Below, piece after piece: positions 17,689 through 26,263 of a stretch of 41,675 bases of DNA. A program made the translations under genes and the position numbers. Location: assembly GCA_018884035.1 (NCBI GenBank), contig JAHLFE010000186.1, forward strand, positions 1 to 41,675. The letters run 5' to 3'. The DNA comes from Candidatus Anaerobiospirillum pullicola. GTDB taxonomy: Bacteria; Pseudomonadota; Gammaproteobacteria; Enterobacterales; Succinivibrionaceae. Under the pieces are notes generated by a model. That model was not told where the DNA came from. It ran no database searches and saw only the letters and a program-made list of their open reading frames with translations. How positions within the stretch are numbered: the stretch's first letter is position 1; each line of letters opens with the position of its first letter.

Positions 17689-18090
17689 ATGAAAAAGTCG
17701 TTTCTCACCACCTTATGTGTTGGCATCTTTATGATGTTAAGTGTGACTTCTTGCTTCTCTACCACCAATATGCTCCAATACAGTGGCATGATTCCAAGTG
17801 ATGTCACCACTGCTGAAGTGCAGCAAAGCATCAAAGACGCCGCTGCTAAACGTGACTGGATCCTCAAGGATCTCGGCAACAATAGCTATGAGGCTACTTA
17901 CATTGCCCGTGGCCACTCCATCAAAGTCAATATCTCCTACACTCGCAGCAACTACGAAATCTCTTACGTCTCCTCGACCAATATGGAGTACAACCCAACC
18001 GAGGGCACCATCCACCGCAACTACAACCGCTGGGTTAATAACCTCAAGCATGACATCGACATTGGTCTGTTGCAAGCGAGTGCACGCTAA
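17689..18090 (+). CDS. Small predicted lipoprotein of unknown function
   Basis: A 133-residue protein with a lipoprotein signal peptide: MKKSFLTTLCVGIFMMLS followed by lipobox VTSC, predicting acylation at Cys22. The mature part (KDAAAKRDWILKDLGNNSYE... HSIKVNISYTRSNYEISYV) looks like a compact alpha/beta domain; similar short lipoproteins of unknown function occur in Gram-negative bacteria. The ATG at 17689 is chosen because it begins the signal peptide; TTG at 17671 is upstream in frame. It lies about 270 bp before the APE operon on the same strand, so it may be a neighbour rather than a member. I do not recognise a specific family. Confidence 0.75.
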   Translation: MKKSFLTTLCVGIFMMLSVTSCFSTTNMLQYSGMIPSDVTTAEVQQSIKDAAAKRDWILKDLGNNSYEATYIARGHSIKVNISYTRSNYEISYVSSTNMEYNPTEGTIHRNYNRWVNNLKHDIDIGLLQASAR

Positions 18091-18131
18091 CACTAGCACT
18101 CCCCCAAGATCCTCCCTGATCAGCAAGCTTG

Positions 18132-18148
18132 AGCCCGCTTAGCGGGCT
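18132..18148 (+). terminator. Hairpin downstream of the lipoprotein gene
   Basis: AGCCCGC and GCGGGCT form a 7-bp GC-rich stem with a TTA loop, 41 bp past the stop. No T-run follows (TGAGCC), so it may be a weak or Rho-aided terminator, or an RNA end-stabilising hairpin. Confidence 0.45.
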
Positions 18149-18274
18149 TGAGCCTGTCAGCACAACAGAGCCCTTTGTGCTTCTCTTCTGCTCTGCCGCT
18201 TGAGCTGTATCTGCTCTCTCCCAAGCATGCAGCACCACCAAAATGCTTGAGCGCCTTTGCTTGCTGCAACTGTA

Positions 18275-18291
18275 AATGGATTTCATCCATT
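18275..18291 (+). promoter_or_regulatory. Leader hairpin upstream of the APE operon
   Basis: AATGGAT and ATCCATT form a perfect 7-bp stem with a TTC loop about 70 bp before the first gene of the APE operon; outer TGCAA/TTGCA bases could lengthen it with a bulge. It could be part of the 5' leader. No ligand-binding RNA family is recognised. Confidence 0.3.
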
Positions 18292-18362
18292 GCAGATAAC
18301 TGTTCTTGCGACCATGCTTGTGGCGCAGACTCTTTTCTTCCTTGGTCGGAGTAGTTGCCACC

Positions 18363-19463
18363 ATGTTCGGTTACGACAAAGATGACGCCACAGCTCTGGA
18401 GGCTATCTCGTGGGCTCAGACCATCTGCTTTGCCCCTATGCTCTTTAAAAGCGCCGTGCTGCTCAAGCGCTTGGGAATCTTTGCTGCCCTTAAAGCAGCA
18501 CACCACACTTCAGGTTTGACTACAGCTGAGCTGGCCCAGCAAACAGGGCTATCTGCCTATGCTGTGGGGGTGCTGCTTGATATGGGCCTTTCGGGGCGCA
18601 TGGTCATTGAGGATGACCAAGGACGCTTTAGTCTGACCAAAACTGGCTCCTTTTTGCTTGATGATCGCATGTGCTCCATCAACCTCGATTTCACCGAGGA
18701 TGTGTGCTATCAAGCCTTAGATCAGCTCGAGGCCTCCTTAAAGGCAGGACGCGCAGAAGGCCTTAAGGTCTTTGGCTTTGATGATGGTCTCATATATCCG
18801 CACTTATCCTCGTTGCCGGAACCAGCACGCAGTAGCTGGTTTACCTACGATCACTTTTATTCCGACGCCGCTTTCGCTCCCGCACTACGTCTCATCTCTG
18901 CACTCAACCCTCGCCATATCTTCGATGTGGGCGGCAATACTGGCCGCTTTGCGCAAGCCGCTCTTCACGCCTTTCCTGAGGTGCAAGTCACCATCGTCGA
19001 CCTCAAAGAGCAAATTGAGCTGGCACAAAGGGAGCTATCCCAACAGGAGCGCAACCACTGTGAGCAGGATCAATCTTTTGCTTCACGCCTCTCCTTTGCT
19101 GCGGTCAATGTCTTAGAGGACAAGCCTTTTCCTCGCGGCGCCGACCTCTGGTGGATGAGCCAATTCCTCGATTGCTTCGCCCCTGAAGAAATTGTGGCCA
19201 TCTTAAAACGCGTCCATGCCGCTCTCCCTGAAACTGGCACTTTGTGCATCCTCGAGCTCTTTCCTGATGCCCAGCGCTTTGCGGCCGCCGCTTTGGCTCT
19301 TAACGCCACTTCACTGTACTTTACCGCTCTTGCCAATGGCAATAGCCGTTTCTACCGCTCCTCAGACTTTATCGCCTTAGTAGAAAAAGCAGGCTTTAAG
19401 CTTCACGCCCGCCACGACAATCTCGGCTTAGGCCACACCTTGCTTTTGTGCCACAAGGCCTAG
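18363..19463 (+). CDS. APE cluster SAM-dependent O-methyltransferase
   Basis: First gene of the aryl polyene operon. The 366-residue protein resembles class I O-methyltransferases with an N-terminal winged-helix dimerisation domain (LGIFAALKAA... TTAELAQQTGLSAYAVGVLLDMGLSGRM, about 30-80). The C-terminal Rossmann domain shows motif I IFDVGGNTGRFAQ (about 188-200), acidic VTIVDLKEQIELA, and a motif resembling the post-I region WWMSQFLDCFAPEEIVAIL. Methyltransferases are standard in APE clusters and are thought to modify the aryl head group. The ATG at 18363 is chosen (GGAG 11 nt upstream); the frame is open to 18306. It is 25 bp from the next gene. Which Ape letter it corresponds to I cannot say with certainty, so no symbol is given. 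Confidence 0.85.
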   Translation: MFGYDKDDATALEAISWAQTICFAPMLFKSAVLLKRLGIFAALKAAHHTSGLTTAELAQQTGLSAYAVGVLLDMGLSGRMVIEDDQGRFSLTKTGSFLLDDRMCSINLDFTEDVCYQALDQLEASLKAGRAEGLKVFGFDDGLIYPHLSSLPEPARSSWFTYDHFYSDAAFAPALRLISALNPRHIFDVGGNTGRFAQAALHAFPEVQVTIVDLKEQIELAQRELSQQERNHCEQDQSFASRLSFAAVNVLEDKPFPRGADLWWMSQFLDCFAPEEIVAILKRVHAALPETGTLCILELFPDAQRFAAAALALNATSLYFTALANGNSRFYRSSDFIALVEKAGFKLHARHDNLGLGHTLLLCHKA

Positions 19464-19488
19464 GATAGGCTGGATGGATGGAGAAGCC

Positions 19489-20229
19489 ATGAGCTATCAC
19501 TTTTCCTGTGAACTGGTAGCCGCCACCGCGCAAACCCTAGGCTTTGCCGCAGGCTGCGCTGACTTTCTCTCTACTGGGCTCGTTAACCCCCTTTTACCCG
19601 CTCCTAAGAGCAACCGTATCCCCATGATGATGGCGCGGCGCCTCACCACTGGTGAACGTATGGCTTTAGATTGCGCCTTGCAGCTGTTAGGAGATAATAC
19701 TCAGGCCTTGGTTTACTCCAGCCACCACTCAGAGCTCGAGCGAAATCACCGCATCCTTACCGCCTTAGCGCAGCAGCGTGACGTTTCTCCTACTGACTTT
19801 ACCCTGTCAGTAAACAACAGTGCTCCAGGCAACCTCACTATCATGACCAAACGCCCGCTCACCGTGAGCGCCGTCTCGGCCTCACATGAGTCTTTTAGTG
19901 CCGCTTTGACCGAGGCCTATCTCCTGTTGCAAGACCAATATGAAGAAGTGCTGGTAGTGGACTGCGATGGCGCTGTCCCTGAGTTCTATCACCCTCACCT
20001 TGCAGCTCACGAGTTCATCCTGCCATTTGCCAGCGCCTATCTCTTGCGGCGCGGCAGCGGCTTTGAGGTCAGCATCGGCCCTGCAAAGCCTGATAAAGAA
20101 CCTGATCTTACTCTCCCCGCTTCCCTTGCTGCATGGCGTGCCATGCGTAATGGCGAGCGTGAGTTTACTCTCAATCTGCCACGGCAACACTTACACCTTA
20201 AGCTTACATCAGCGGTTAATTGGGCCTGA
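19489..20229 (+). CDS. apeC: ApeC: ketosynthase-like chain-length-factor subunit
   Basis: A 246-residue protein matching the N-terminal-only beta-ketoacyl-synthase-like family (Ketoacyl-synt_2). It shows RRLTTGERMALDCALQLL, ALVYSSHHSELERN, SPTDFTLSVNNSAPGNLTI (the position where active ketosynthases differ), and EEVLVVDCDGAVPEFY. There is no catalytic Cys-His-His set, which fits the chain-length-factor role of ApeC as the partner of ApeO. The ATG at 19489 has GGAG 5 nt upstream. Its end is 2 nt before the ATG of the acyltransferase, indicating translational coupling. Confidence 0.85.
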   Translation: MSYHFSCELVAATAQTLGFAAGCADFLSTGLVNPLLPAPKSNRIPMMMARRLTTGERMALDCALQLLGDNTQALVYSSHHSELERNHRILTALAQQRDVSPTDFTLSVNNSAPGNLTIMTKRPLTVSAVSASHESFSAALTEAYLLLQDQYEEVLVVDCDGAVPEFYHPHLAAHEFILPFASAYLLRRGSGFEVSIGPAKPDKEPDLTLPASLAAWRAMRNGEREFTLNLPRQHLHLKLTSAVNWA

Positions 20230-20231
20230 CT

Positions 20232-21242
20232 ATGTACACCATCTATCGGGCCATCCTCACGCCTTTGTGCTTTATCTTATTCAATCTGGGAGCCTTGGCG
20301 CTCTCTTTTGTGTGGTTTCACCTGCTAAATGTGGTGGTACATAACCCCAAAAAGCGCCAAATCTACGCTCGCACCAGCATCTGCTACACCTTTCGCGGCT
20401 TTATCTTTCTGCTCTGTGCGCTGCACCTGATCAAGGTGCGCTTTGAGCACTTTGAGCGTCTTGATAGCAGCGCTGGTCTGATCCTCGTAGCCAACCATCC
20501 CAGTCTCATCGACTATGTGTTAATCGCCTCGCGCCTCAAACACCTCAACTGTGTGGTCAAAGAACAGCTCAAGCACAATTTCTTCTTGCGCGGCATCATC
20601 AAAGCTGCTGGCTATCTTGCTAACGATGATCCCGAGGGCTTTTTGCAACAAGGCAGCGCCTCCCTTGCTCAAGGCGAGAACTTGCTCATCTTCCCTGAGG
20701 GCACCCGCACCTCACGGCAGTGTGAGTTGCGCTTACGGCGTGGTGCCGCTGCCCTCGCCGTGCACTCGGGGCACCCCTTACAAGTGATCACCATCAGCTT
20801 AAGCACCGAATTTCTCTCCAAGGAAAAGCGCTGGTACCACGTACCTAAAGCCTGTCCACAATATGTGTTGCGTGTAGGCGAGCGTCTTTATGACGTTCCC
20901 GCCACTGCCACTACCACTGTCTCTACCTGTACGGCACTATCCCCGCTCAAGCAAGCGGCGTCAGCTGCGGCGCGGGCTGAGATGACGGAGGCAGTGCCAA
21001 AGACAGAGCCAGCTGCGGTGCCGGAGGCAGTGCCAGAAGAAGCGCTTGAGGTTGTGCCAGAGGCAGCTCCGGAAGCAGCACTGGAGGTTGTGCCAGAGGC
21101 AGCACCGGAAGCAGCGCTGGAGGCAGTGCCACCACCAGACGCCGAGCCGCTATCGGCCGCACGACGCACGCGTCGGCTCAATCATCGGTTAACTGCAATC
21201 ATGAAAACAGCAAGTAAGGGAAACTTCACTTATGGAACTTGA
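20232..21242 (+). CDS. apeD: ApeD: membrane 1-acyl-glycerol-phosphate-type acyltransferase
   Basis: A PlsC-family acyltransferase, predicted to help attach the polyene to its lipid anchor at the inner membrane. N-terminal hydrophobic helices (about 5-35 and 55-70) precede the catalytic NHPSLID (HX4D, about residue 84) and the FPEGTR substrate motif (about 155). After RVGERLYDVPA the protein has an insert of roughly 85 residues, Ala/Pro/Glu-rich, with a 12-residue unit (ALEVVPEAAPEA) repeated; the family sequence resumes at RRTRRLNHRLTAIM. Start is the ATG at 20232, 2 nt after the ApeC stop. The end overlaps the apeE start by 11 bp. Confidence 0.85.
   Translation: MYTIYRAILTPLCFILFNLGALALSFVWFHLLNVVVHNPKKRQIYARTSICYTFRGFIFLLCALHLIKVRFEHFERLDSSAGLILVANHPSLIDYVLIASRLKHLNCVVKEQLKHNFFLRGIIKAAGYLANDDPEGFLQQGSASLAQGENLLIFPEGTRTSRQCELRLRRGAAALAVHSGHPLQVITISLSTEFLSKEKRWYHVPKACPQYVLRVGERLYDVPATATTTVSTCTALSPLKQAASAAARAEMTEAVPKTEPAAVPEAVPEEALEVVPEAAPEAALEVVPEAAPEAALEAVPPPDAEPLSAARRTRRLNHRLTAIMKTASKGNFTYGT
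21042..21130 (+). repeat. In-frame 36-bp tandem repeat within apeD
   Basis: A 36-bp unit at 21042-21077 is repeated at 21078-21113 with few mismatches, followed by a partial third unit to about 21130. It encodes the ALEVVPEAAPEA repeats. Because the unit is a multiple of three, copy-number change would keep the frame. Confidence 0.8.
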
Positions 21243-21486
21243 GGAGCAAATCAAACAGCTGATCATTGACACCTTGAACCTTGAGGGTATGACCACCGCT
21301 GATATCCCCACCGAGGCTGGCTTGTTTAGCCCTGATGGAGTTGGCCTTGACTCAATCGATGCCTTAGAGCTCGGCCTTGCCGTCAAGAACACCTTCGGCG
21401 TCACGCTCTCAGCGGAAAATGAACAGCTGCGCGCCCACTTCTACTCGGTACAGACCTTAGCTGACTTCATTCGCTCACTGCAATGA
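21232..21486 (+). CDS. apeE: ApeE: acyl carrier protein
   Basis: An 84-residue acyl carrier protein with the phosphopantetheine attachment serine in GVGLDSIDALELG (about residue 42). It carries the growing aryl polyene chain together with ApeF. It overlaps the 3' end of apeD by 11 bp. The insertion-like GLFSPDGVGLDSID is typical of the APE carrier proteins, which differ from FabAcpP. Confidence 0.92.
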   Translation: MELEEQIKQLIIDTLNLEGMTTADIPTEAGLFSPDGVGLDSIDALELGLAVKNTFGVTLSAENEQLRAHFYSVQTLADFIRSLQ

Positions 21487-21539
21487 TGCCATCATTGCCT
21501 CCACCCCTTAGCTCCACCTGTCATCAGTCAGAGATTTGT

Positions 21540-21785
21540 ATGGAAAAGGATGAGATTTTTGCCGAAATCAAGACCATGCTGGTCAATCAGTTCGAGCTTG
21601 AGCCCGAGCAAATTACCCTAGAGGCCAACCTCTTTACCGATCTTGATTTAGACAGCATCGACGCCATCGATATGGTGGTCTATCTGCAAAAGAAGACCGG
21701 CAAAAAGTTCTCGCCCGAGCAATTTAAAACCGTGCGTACCATCAATGATGTGGTCGAAGTGGTCTTTAAGATCACCCACGACTAA
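21540..21785 (+). CDS. apeF: ApeF: second acyl carrier protein
   Basis: An 81-residue acyl carrier protein; the modified serine is in DLDLDSIDAIDM (about residue 39). It is more acidic and closer to AcpP than ApeE. The ATG at 21540 is chosen because it begins the domain (MEKDEIFAEIKTML); an in-frame ATG at 21483 overlaps apeE and would add 19 non-conserved residues. Ten bp separate it from the apeG-apeH fusion. Confidence 0.9.
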   Translation: MEKDEIFAEIKTMLVNQFELEPEQITLEANLFTDLDLDSIDAIDMVVYLQKKTGKKFSPEQFKTVRTINDVVEVVFKITHD

Positions 21786-21795
21786 GTCCTAAGTA

Positions 21796-23868
21796 ATGGG
21801 CCGTACTCTCAAGGTCATCTCTACGCTTGTCACCACGCTCGTGACTGCGCTGTGGCCGCTTATCATCTTTGTCTCTTACACCGCCGATCTCTTAGGCTAT
21901 GTGCTACCGCTCATCGCTCTGATCATGGGGGTGCGTGTCGTGCTGATCTGGCGTACCAACAGGCGTCTACACTCTCGCGGACACCAGCGGCAGCGGCCTC
22001 TATCTCTAGTGCGCGCCGGTCTTGCCATCGCCGCCTTGGCCGTGGTGCTTAGCCTCTTATCCCTAGGCTTTAGCACCATCGGCTTTATGCTCTATTACCC
22101 AGTGGCCGTTAACCTCACCCTGCTGGTGGTCTTTGCCGCGTCACTTACAAGTGAGCACAGTCTGGTCGAGCGCCTCGCGCGGCTACAAGATCCCCACTTA
22201 AGTGCGCGGGCTGTCCTCTATACCCGTAAGGTCACTCAAGCGTGGTGCCTCTTTTTTATCTGCAATGGCACTATCGCGACGCTCACTGCACTTCGCGGCG
22301 ATATCCAAATATGGACGTGGTGGAATGGCCTTCTCTCATATGGAGCCATGGGGCTGATGTTTGGTGTTGAATATCTACTGCGCCGCCGTCTGCAGACTAA
22401 GGAGCGCAGCCAAGAAGCTCAGAACCAGCAAATCGCTCTTGCCACTTGGTTCAAGGAGCAGCGCATCATTGCCTACAACCAAGAGCGCACCTTCACCACC
22501 CCTGACGCGGTATCCAGCATCGCTTACCTGAGGCAGCTGCTAGCGGCACAGCAAGCAAAACGTGTGGCTTTAGTGATTGAATGTCCTTATCTCTTTGCGC
22601 TGGCCTTTATCGCGGTTTTAAGCCTCAAGTGCCGCCCCGTGATCTTAGGGCATCACAATGAAAGCTTGCTGCTGCAACAACAAGAGCTCTTTGACCTTGT
22701 GCTCACCGACCTGCCCGCACTCACTACATCTCAGCTTAAGTGCTGCGCTATCACCTCCTGCGAGCATGCATCTCAGGCTGCTGCGCTGCAAGCGGTGCCA
22801 GTGATGCCAGAGGCGCCAGCGGAACAGGTGGTGCACGCGATGCCTGTGATGCCAGAGGAGCCAGAGGCGCTGGAACAGCAAGCGGAGCAGGTGGTGCAAG
22901 ATCTAAAGAACATTGCCCCAGAGGACACTTTTGAGCTCTATACCTCAGGCAGTACCGGCACCCCAAAGTGCGTACTTAAAACAGTAGGGGAAATGGAAGC
23001 AGAGGCACAAGTGCTAGCGGAGTTTTTTGGCAATAAGCTCCATGGTGCCACGCTCATCTCCACCGTCTTTCCCTACCACATGTATGGCCTAACCTTTAGC
23101 GTGTTTTTACCATGGAGCACCCAGACGCCGCTGTATTTGCCTCAGATTCACTATAGCGAGGAGTTAGCCGCGCTGCCACCGCACGACTATGTCTTGCTCT
23201 CCTCACCTGCTTTTCTCAAGCGCCTTGACTTTAAGCTGACTAGCCCCCAGCTCAATGCCATTATCTTAGCTGGTGGCCCGCTCTCTAGTCAGTACCGCTT
23301 GCGTCTTAGCTCATGGTGTGGCGTTACCCCAACTGAGATTTATGGCAGTACCGAAGCAGGCGTCATGGCATGGCGCCAAGCCCTAAGCGATGACTTGCCC
23401 TTTAACCTCTTCCCTGATGTCTCCATGGAAGTTACCTCGGAGCAAGTCACGGTACACTCTGCGCATGTGGCTAAAACCTTAAGTCTTGACGATCGCGTCG
23501 AGCTCGGCCCAGCCCATACCATCAAGCTCTTAGGACGCCGCGACCGCATTGTCAAAATCGCAGAAAAACGCCTCTCTCTTACAGCCATCGAAGCAGCCCT
23601 TATGACGCTCCCTGCAGTTAAGGCCGCAGCAGCCACTGTGGTGACACGTAACGAGCGTGAGTTTATCGCAGCGGCGGTGGTGGTAACTGATGGCTCCCAA
23701 GGCCTCATCACGGGCGCGCAATACTTGTTCTTTCGCCAAAAGCTGGCGCATGTGCTCGAGCCCCATGCGCTCCCACGCATTCTGCTTAAGGTCGCAGCTA
23801 TCCCTGAAAATGCCATGGGCAAACGCGATATGCGCGCTCTCCATGCGCTCTTTGCACACACGCCATGA
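21796..23868 (+). CDS. apeH: Fused ApeG-ApeH: membrane protein and AMP-forming starter ligase
   Basis: A 690-residue protein. Residues 1-200 are a polytopic membrane domain like the separate ApeG/COG4648 protein: five or six hydrophobic segments and the motifs FMLYYPVAVN, KVTQAWCLFFICNGTIA, TWWNGLLSYGAMG and GVEYLLRRR. Residues from about 225 are an adenylate-forming ligase that activates a 4-hydroxybenzoate-like starter. It shows the P-loop YTSGSTGTPK (about 382-391), FPYHMYGL, the A5-like IYGSTEAG (about 515), DRVEL, GRRDRIVKIAEKR, and the C-terminal catalytic Lys in AMGKRDM (about 675). A Pro/Glu/Ala-rich stretch (MPEAPAEQVVHAMPVMPEEP) just before the P-loop is an insert. No stop or frameshift was seen at the junction. 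The fusion would tether starter activation to the inner membrane. Confidence 0.88.
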   Translation: MGRTLKVISTLVTTLVTALWPLIIFVSYTADLLGYVLPLIALIMGVRVVLIWRTNRRLHSRGHQRQRPLSLVRAGLAIAALAVVLSLLSLGFSTIGFMLYYPVAVNLTLLVVFAASLTSEHSLVERLARLQDPHLSARAVLYTRKVTQAWCLFFICNGTIATLTALRGDIQIWTWWNGLLSYGAMGLMFGVEYLLRRRLQTKERSQEAQNQQIALATWFKEQRIIAYNQERTFTTPDAVSSIAYLRQLLAAQQAKRVALVIECPYLFALAFIAVLSLKCRPVILGHHNESLLLQQQELFDLVLTDLPALTTSQLKCCAITSCEHASQAAALQAVPVMPEAPAEQVVHAMPVMPEEPEALEQQAEQVVQDLKNIAPEDTFELYTSGSTGTPKCVLKTVGEMEAEAQVLAEFFGNKLHGATLISTVFPYHMYGLTFSVFLPWSTQTPLYLPQIHYSEELAALPPHDYVLLSSPAFLKRLDFKLTSPQLNAIILAGGPLSSQYRLRLSSWCGVTPTEIYGSTEAGVMAWRQALSDDLPFNLFPDVSMEVTSEQVTVHSAHVAKTLSLDDRVELGPAHTIKLLGRRDRIVKIAEKRLSLTAIEAALMTLPAVKAAAATVVTRNEREFIAAAVVVTDGSQGLITGAQYLFFRQKLAHVLEPHALPRILLKVAAIPENAMGKRDMRALHALFAHTP

Positions 23869-23988
23869 GCTATGGCTCACACGCCTTGCGCTCTTTACAC
23901 GCACGTCATGAGCTTATGTCACGCACCACAGGGGAGAAGCTATGGAGCGACTGACTTCATAAGTGATGACCTTTTGAGCAAGCACGCC

Positions 23989-24026
23989 CCTATCTCCAGA
24001 TAGGCTTTGGCTCCTCTGAGCCTTTT
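23989..24026 (+). terminator. Two adjacent hairpins in the apeH-apeI gap, attenuator-like
   Basis: CCTATCT/AGATAGG (23989-24004) is followed directly by GGCTC-CTCT-GAGCC and TTTT (24009-24026). The second stem with its T-run resembles a Rho-independent terminator but is short (5 bp). They sit in the only sizeable gap of the operon apart from the apeP-apeQ MITE, so partial termination is possible. Inference from structure. Confidence 0.45.
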
Positions 24027-24068
24027 ATCTGGTGGTTAGTGCTGCCCCTGCGCTCTACATCCGCGCTC

Positions 24069-24482
24069 ATGAAAAATCCATCAATTATTGGATTACTCAT
24101 TCCTATGCACCACACAGTTGCTTTTACCGTCGAGCGCACCCATTGGCAGAGTGCCGGGCAAGCGACGTTTCACTTTAGCTTAGAGCCCAACCTGCTCTAC
24201 TTTCAGGGCCACTTCCCTCAGATGCCTATCCTCCCAGCGGTCGCGCAGCTTAAGCTCTTAATGGACTGCGTCCATGAGCTGGAGCCCCAGCTGCAATTTG
24301 TTGGCGCTCCGGCCATGAAATTTACCCATGTGCTCCGGCCCCACGATCAGGTGCGCTTAGAGCTCAAACGTGTCGGCACCAAGCTTAGTTTCACCTACTA
24401 CGTGCTGCACGCTCACCATGAAATCATGGCCTCAAGTGGCCATATCACCTTAGAGCAGGCCTGCGGTCAGGATGGCTCATGA
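24069..24482 (+). CDS. apeI: ApeI: hotdog-fold 3-hydroxyacyl-ACP dehydratase
   Basis: A FabA/FabZ-like hotdog dehydratase of 137 residues that removes water from the 3-hydroxyacyl intermediate, in APE systems as a partner of ApeP. The family core is QGHFPQMPILPAVAQLKLL with the catalytic His of GHF, and MKFTHVLRPHDQVRLEL. The start is uncertain: ATG at 24069, ATG at 24105 (MHHTVAFTVERT) and GTG at 24039 are in frame and none has a good ribosome site; 24105 would also leave a full domain. The stop overlaps the next ATG (ATGA). Confidence 0.85.
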   Translation: MKNPSIIGLLIPMHHTVAFTVERTHWQSAGQATFHFSLEPNLLYFQGHFPQMPILPAVAQLKLLMDCVHELEPQLQFVGAPAMKFTHVLRPHDQVRLELKRVGTKLSFTYYVLHAHHEIMASSGHITLEQACGQDGS

Positions 24483-26263
24483 ACACTTTATCTTACGGCT
24501 TTATCATCCCCTGCTATCGCCACGGCACAGTGCTCGGTACAGTACTGGCGCAACTTGCTCCCTTTGGCTTTCCTCTCATCGTGGTCGATGATGGCAATGA
24601 TGCAGCCGAGCAAGATTTGCTAGCGCAGGCTATTGCGCCCTATCCCCAAGTTACTCTCCTGCGCCATGAGACCAATCGCGGCAAGGGCGTAGCCATGGTT
24701 ACGGGTATGACTAAAGCCCAAGAGCTTGCTTTGAGCCACGTCATTCAAATTGATGCAGACGGCCAGCATGATGTTACCGCCCTGCCGCAGATGCTCAAGC
24801 TCTCTGCCCAAGAACCTCAGGCCCTGATCTCTGGCCTACCGCAATACGATGACTCTATCCCCACAGGGCGTCTGCTGGGCCGCTATATCACCCACTTTTG
24901 GGTCTGGGTGGAGACCATGTCCTTTGACATCAAGGACAGTATGTGTGGTATGCGCATCTACCCCCTGCCCGACAGCCTGACCCAGTCACGCCTGAGTGGC
25001 CATTATATGGACTATGACACCGAAGTCATGGTGCGCCTTTATTGGCAGGGCCATCCGGTACGCTTTGTCCCAGTGAAAGTTAGCTACCCTCAAGATGGTC
25101 ACTCCAACTTTCGCCTGTTTCAGGACAACGTCAAGATCTCCCTGATGCACACTCGGCTTGTGGCCACGGGACTTTGGCGCCTTATCACCATGCCCTTTAA
25201 GCGCACCGCGAAGCAGGGCGCCACTGCTGAAAGGCAGCAGCTGCCGCGCGTAGCGACTGTGGCTCAGCAGCAGGGGACTACTGGCGCGCAGCAGCAGGAG
25301 GCAGCAGCCACCCACTGGGCACAAGAGCCTGAACGCCTTGGCCTTTGGGGCATGCGCATTATGATTTGGGTCTACAAACTCCTCGGCATGTGGGCTTTTA
25401 CCCTCTTGCTCTATCCCGTGATCGCCGTCTTTTACTGTACTGCCAAGCCCCAGCGCGCCGCCTCTGCTCAATTCTTAAGCTTAGTGCGTAAACGCCGCCG
25501 CGCCTTAGGCATGACCGATCTGCGCGATCCTTCGGTCTTTAAGCATTTTTACAACTTTGGCCTAACCTTGCTTGATAAGGTCGCCTCATGGCAAGGCGAT
25601 ATCAAGCTCGGCCACGAAGCAGTCTTTGCCCCCAGAAGTGAGCAGGTGCTGTCCTTTCCTCCAAAGCAGGGGCGCTTGCTCCTCGTCTCGCATTTGGGCG
25701 ATATCGAGCTGTGCCGCGCCTTGGTGGCAACGGGCAAGATGCGCCCTGTGACCGCCTTGGTCTTCCATGAAAACGCCCAGCGCTTTACAGCCATCATGCA
25801 GGCCTTCGCCCCCAACAGTACGCTCAACTTGATTGCTCTCAAGGACTTTGGGCCGGAGCTGATGATAGACCTTAAGGAGCGCTTAGAGCGCGGCGAACTC
25901 ATCGCTATAGCCGCCGACCGCTTAGCCGTGCCTCAAGCCAACTCCGCCACCCACCGCGTCCTTGAGGTCGATTTTATGGGACAAAAGGCCCCCTTGGCCC
26001 AAGGGCCCTTTATCCTCGCCACCTTGCTCAAATGTCCCGTCATGGCCATGTTTGCACTGCGTGAGGGGACAAGGCGCGTGATCTACGCCCACGAACTGCG
26101 CTCTGCGGTCAAGGTTGCCCGCGCTGAGCGTCAAGCCTTTATCCAAGCCCTCGCTCAAGACTTTGCGCAACTTCTCGAGCAGCACGCTCTCACCCATCCT
26201 TACGATTGGTTTAACTTCTTTGACTTTTGGCAGCAAGGAACCACCACAACCACCCATGGCTAA
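24479..26263 (+). CDS. apeJ: ApeJ: glycosyltransferase fused to LpxL-type acyltransferase
   Basis: A 594-residue two-domain protein. Residues 1-235 are a family 2 glycosyltransferase (dolichyl-phosphate-mannose-synthase type): FIIPCYRHG, VVDDGND, RHETNRGKGVAMVTG, the DXD-like IQIDADGQHD (about 90-99), SMCGMRIYP. A Gln/Ala-rich linker (about 245-285) follows, then a membrane segment (about 300-320) and a lauroyl-acyltransferase-like domain. This has SHLGDIELCRAL with the HX4E motif (His about 405), IAIAADR and MGQKAPLAQGPFILA. In APE clusters it is thought to make or acylate the lipid anchor of the pigment. It starts in the apeI stop (ATGA) and overlaps apeK by 8 bp. Confidence 0.88.
   Translation: MNTLSYGFIIPCYRHGTVLGTVLAQLAPFGFPLIVVDDGNDAAEQDLLAQAIAPYPQVTLLRHETNRGKGVAMVTGMTKAQELALSHVIQIDADGQHDVTALPQMLKLSAQEPQALISGLPQYDDSIPTGRLLGRYITHFWVWVETMSFDIKDSMCGMRIYPLPDSLTQSRLSGHYMDYDTEVMVRLYWQGHPVRFVPVKVSYPQDGHSNFRLFQDNVKISLMHTRLVATGLWRLITMPFKRTAKQGATAERQQLPRVATVAQQQGTTGAQQQEAAATHWAQEPERLGLWGMRIMIWVYKLLGMWAFTLLLYPVIAVFYCTAKPQRAASAQFLSLVRKRRRALGMTDLRDPSVFKHFYNFGLTLLDKVASWQGDIKLGHEAVFAPRSEQVLSFPPKQGRLLLVSHLGDIELCRALVATGKMRPVTALVFHENAQRFTAIMQAFAPNSTLNLIALKDFGPELMIDLKERLERGELIAIAADRLAVPQANSATHRVLEVDFMGQKAPLAQGPFILATLLKCPVMAMFALREGTRRVIYAHELRSAVKVARAERQAFIQALAQDFAQLLEQHALTHPYDWFNFFDFWQQGTTTTTHG

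Noticed and set aside
17616..17801. Small protein overlapping the lipoprotein start
   Set aside because: It overlaps a better-supported lipoprotein with a lipobox, and shows no domain or ribosome site of its own.
18132..18148. Strong Rho-independent terminator between the lipoprotein and APE operon
   Set aside because: Stem is good but no T-run follows, so listed with low confidence only.
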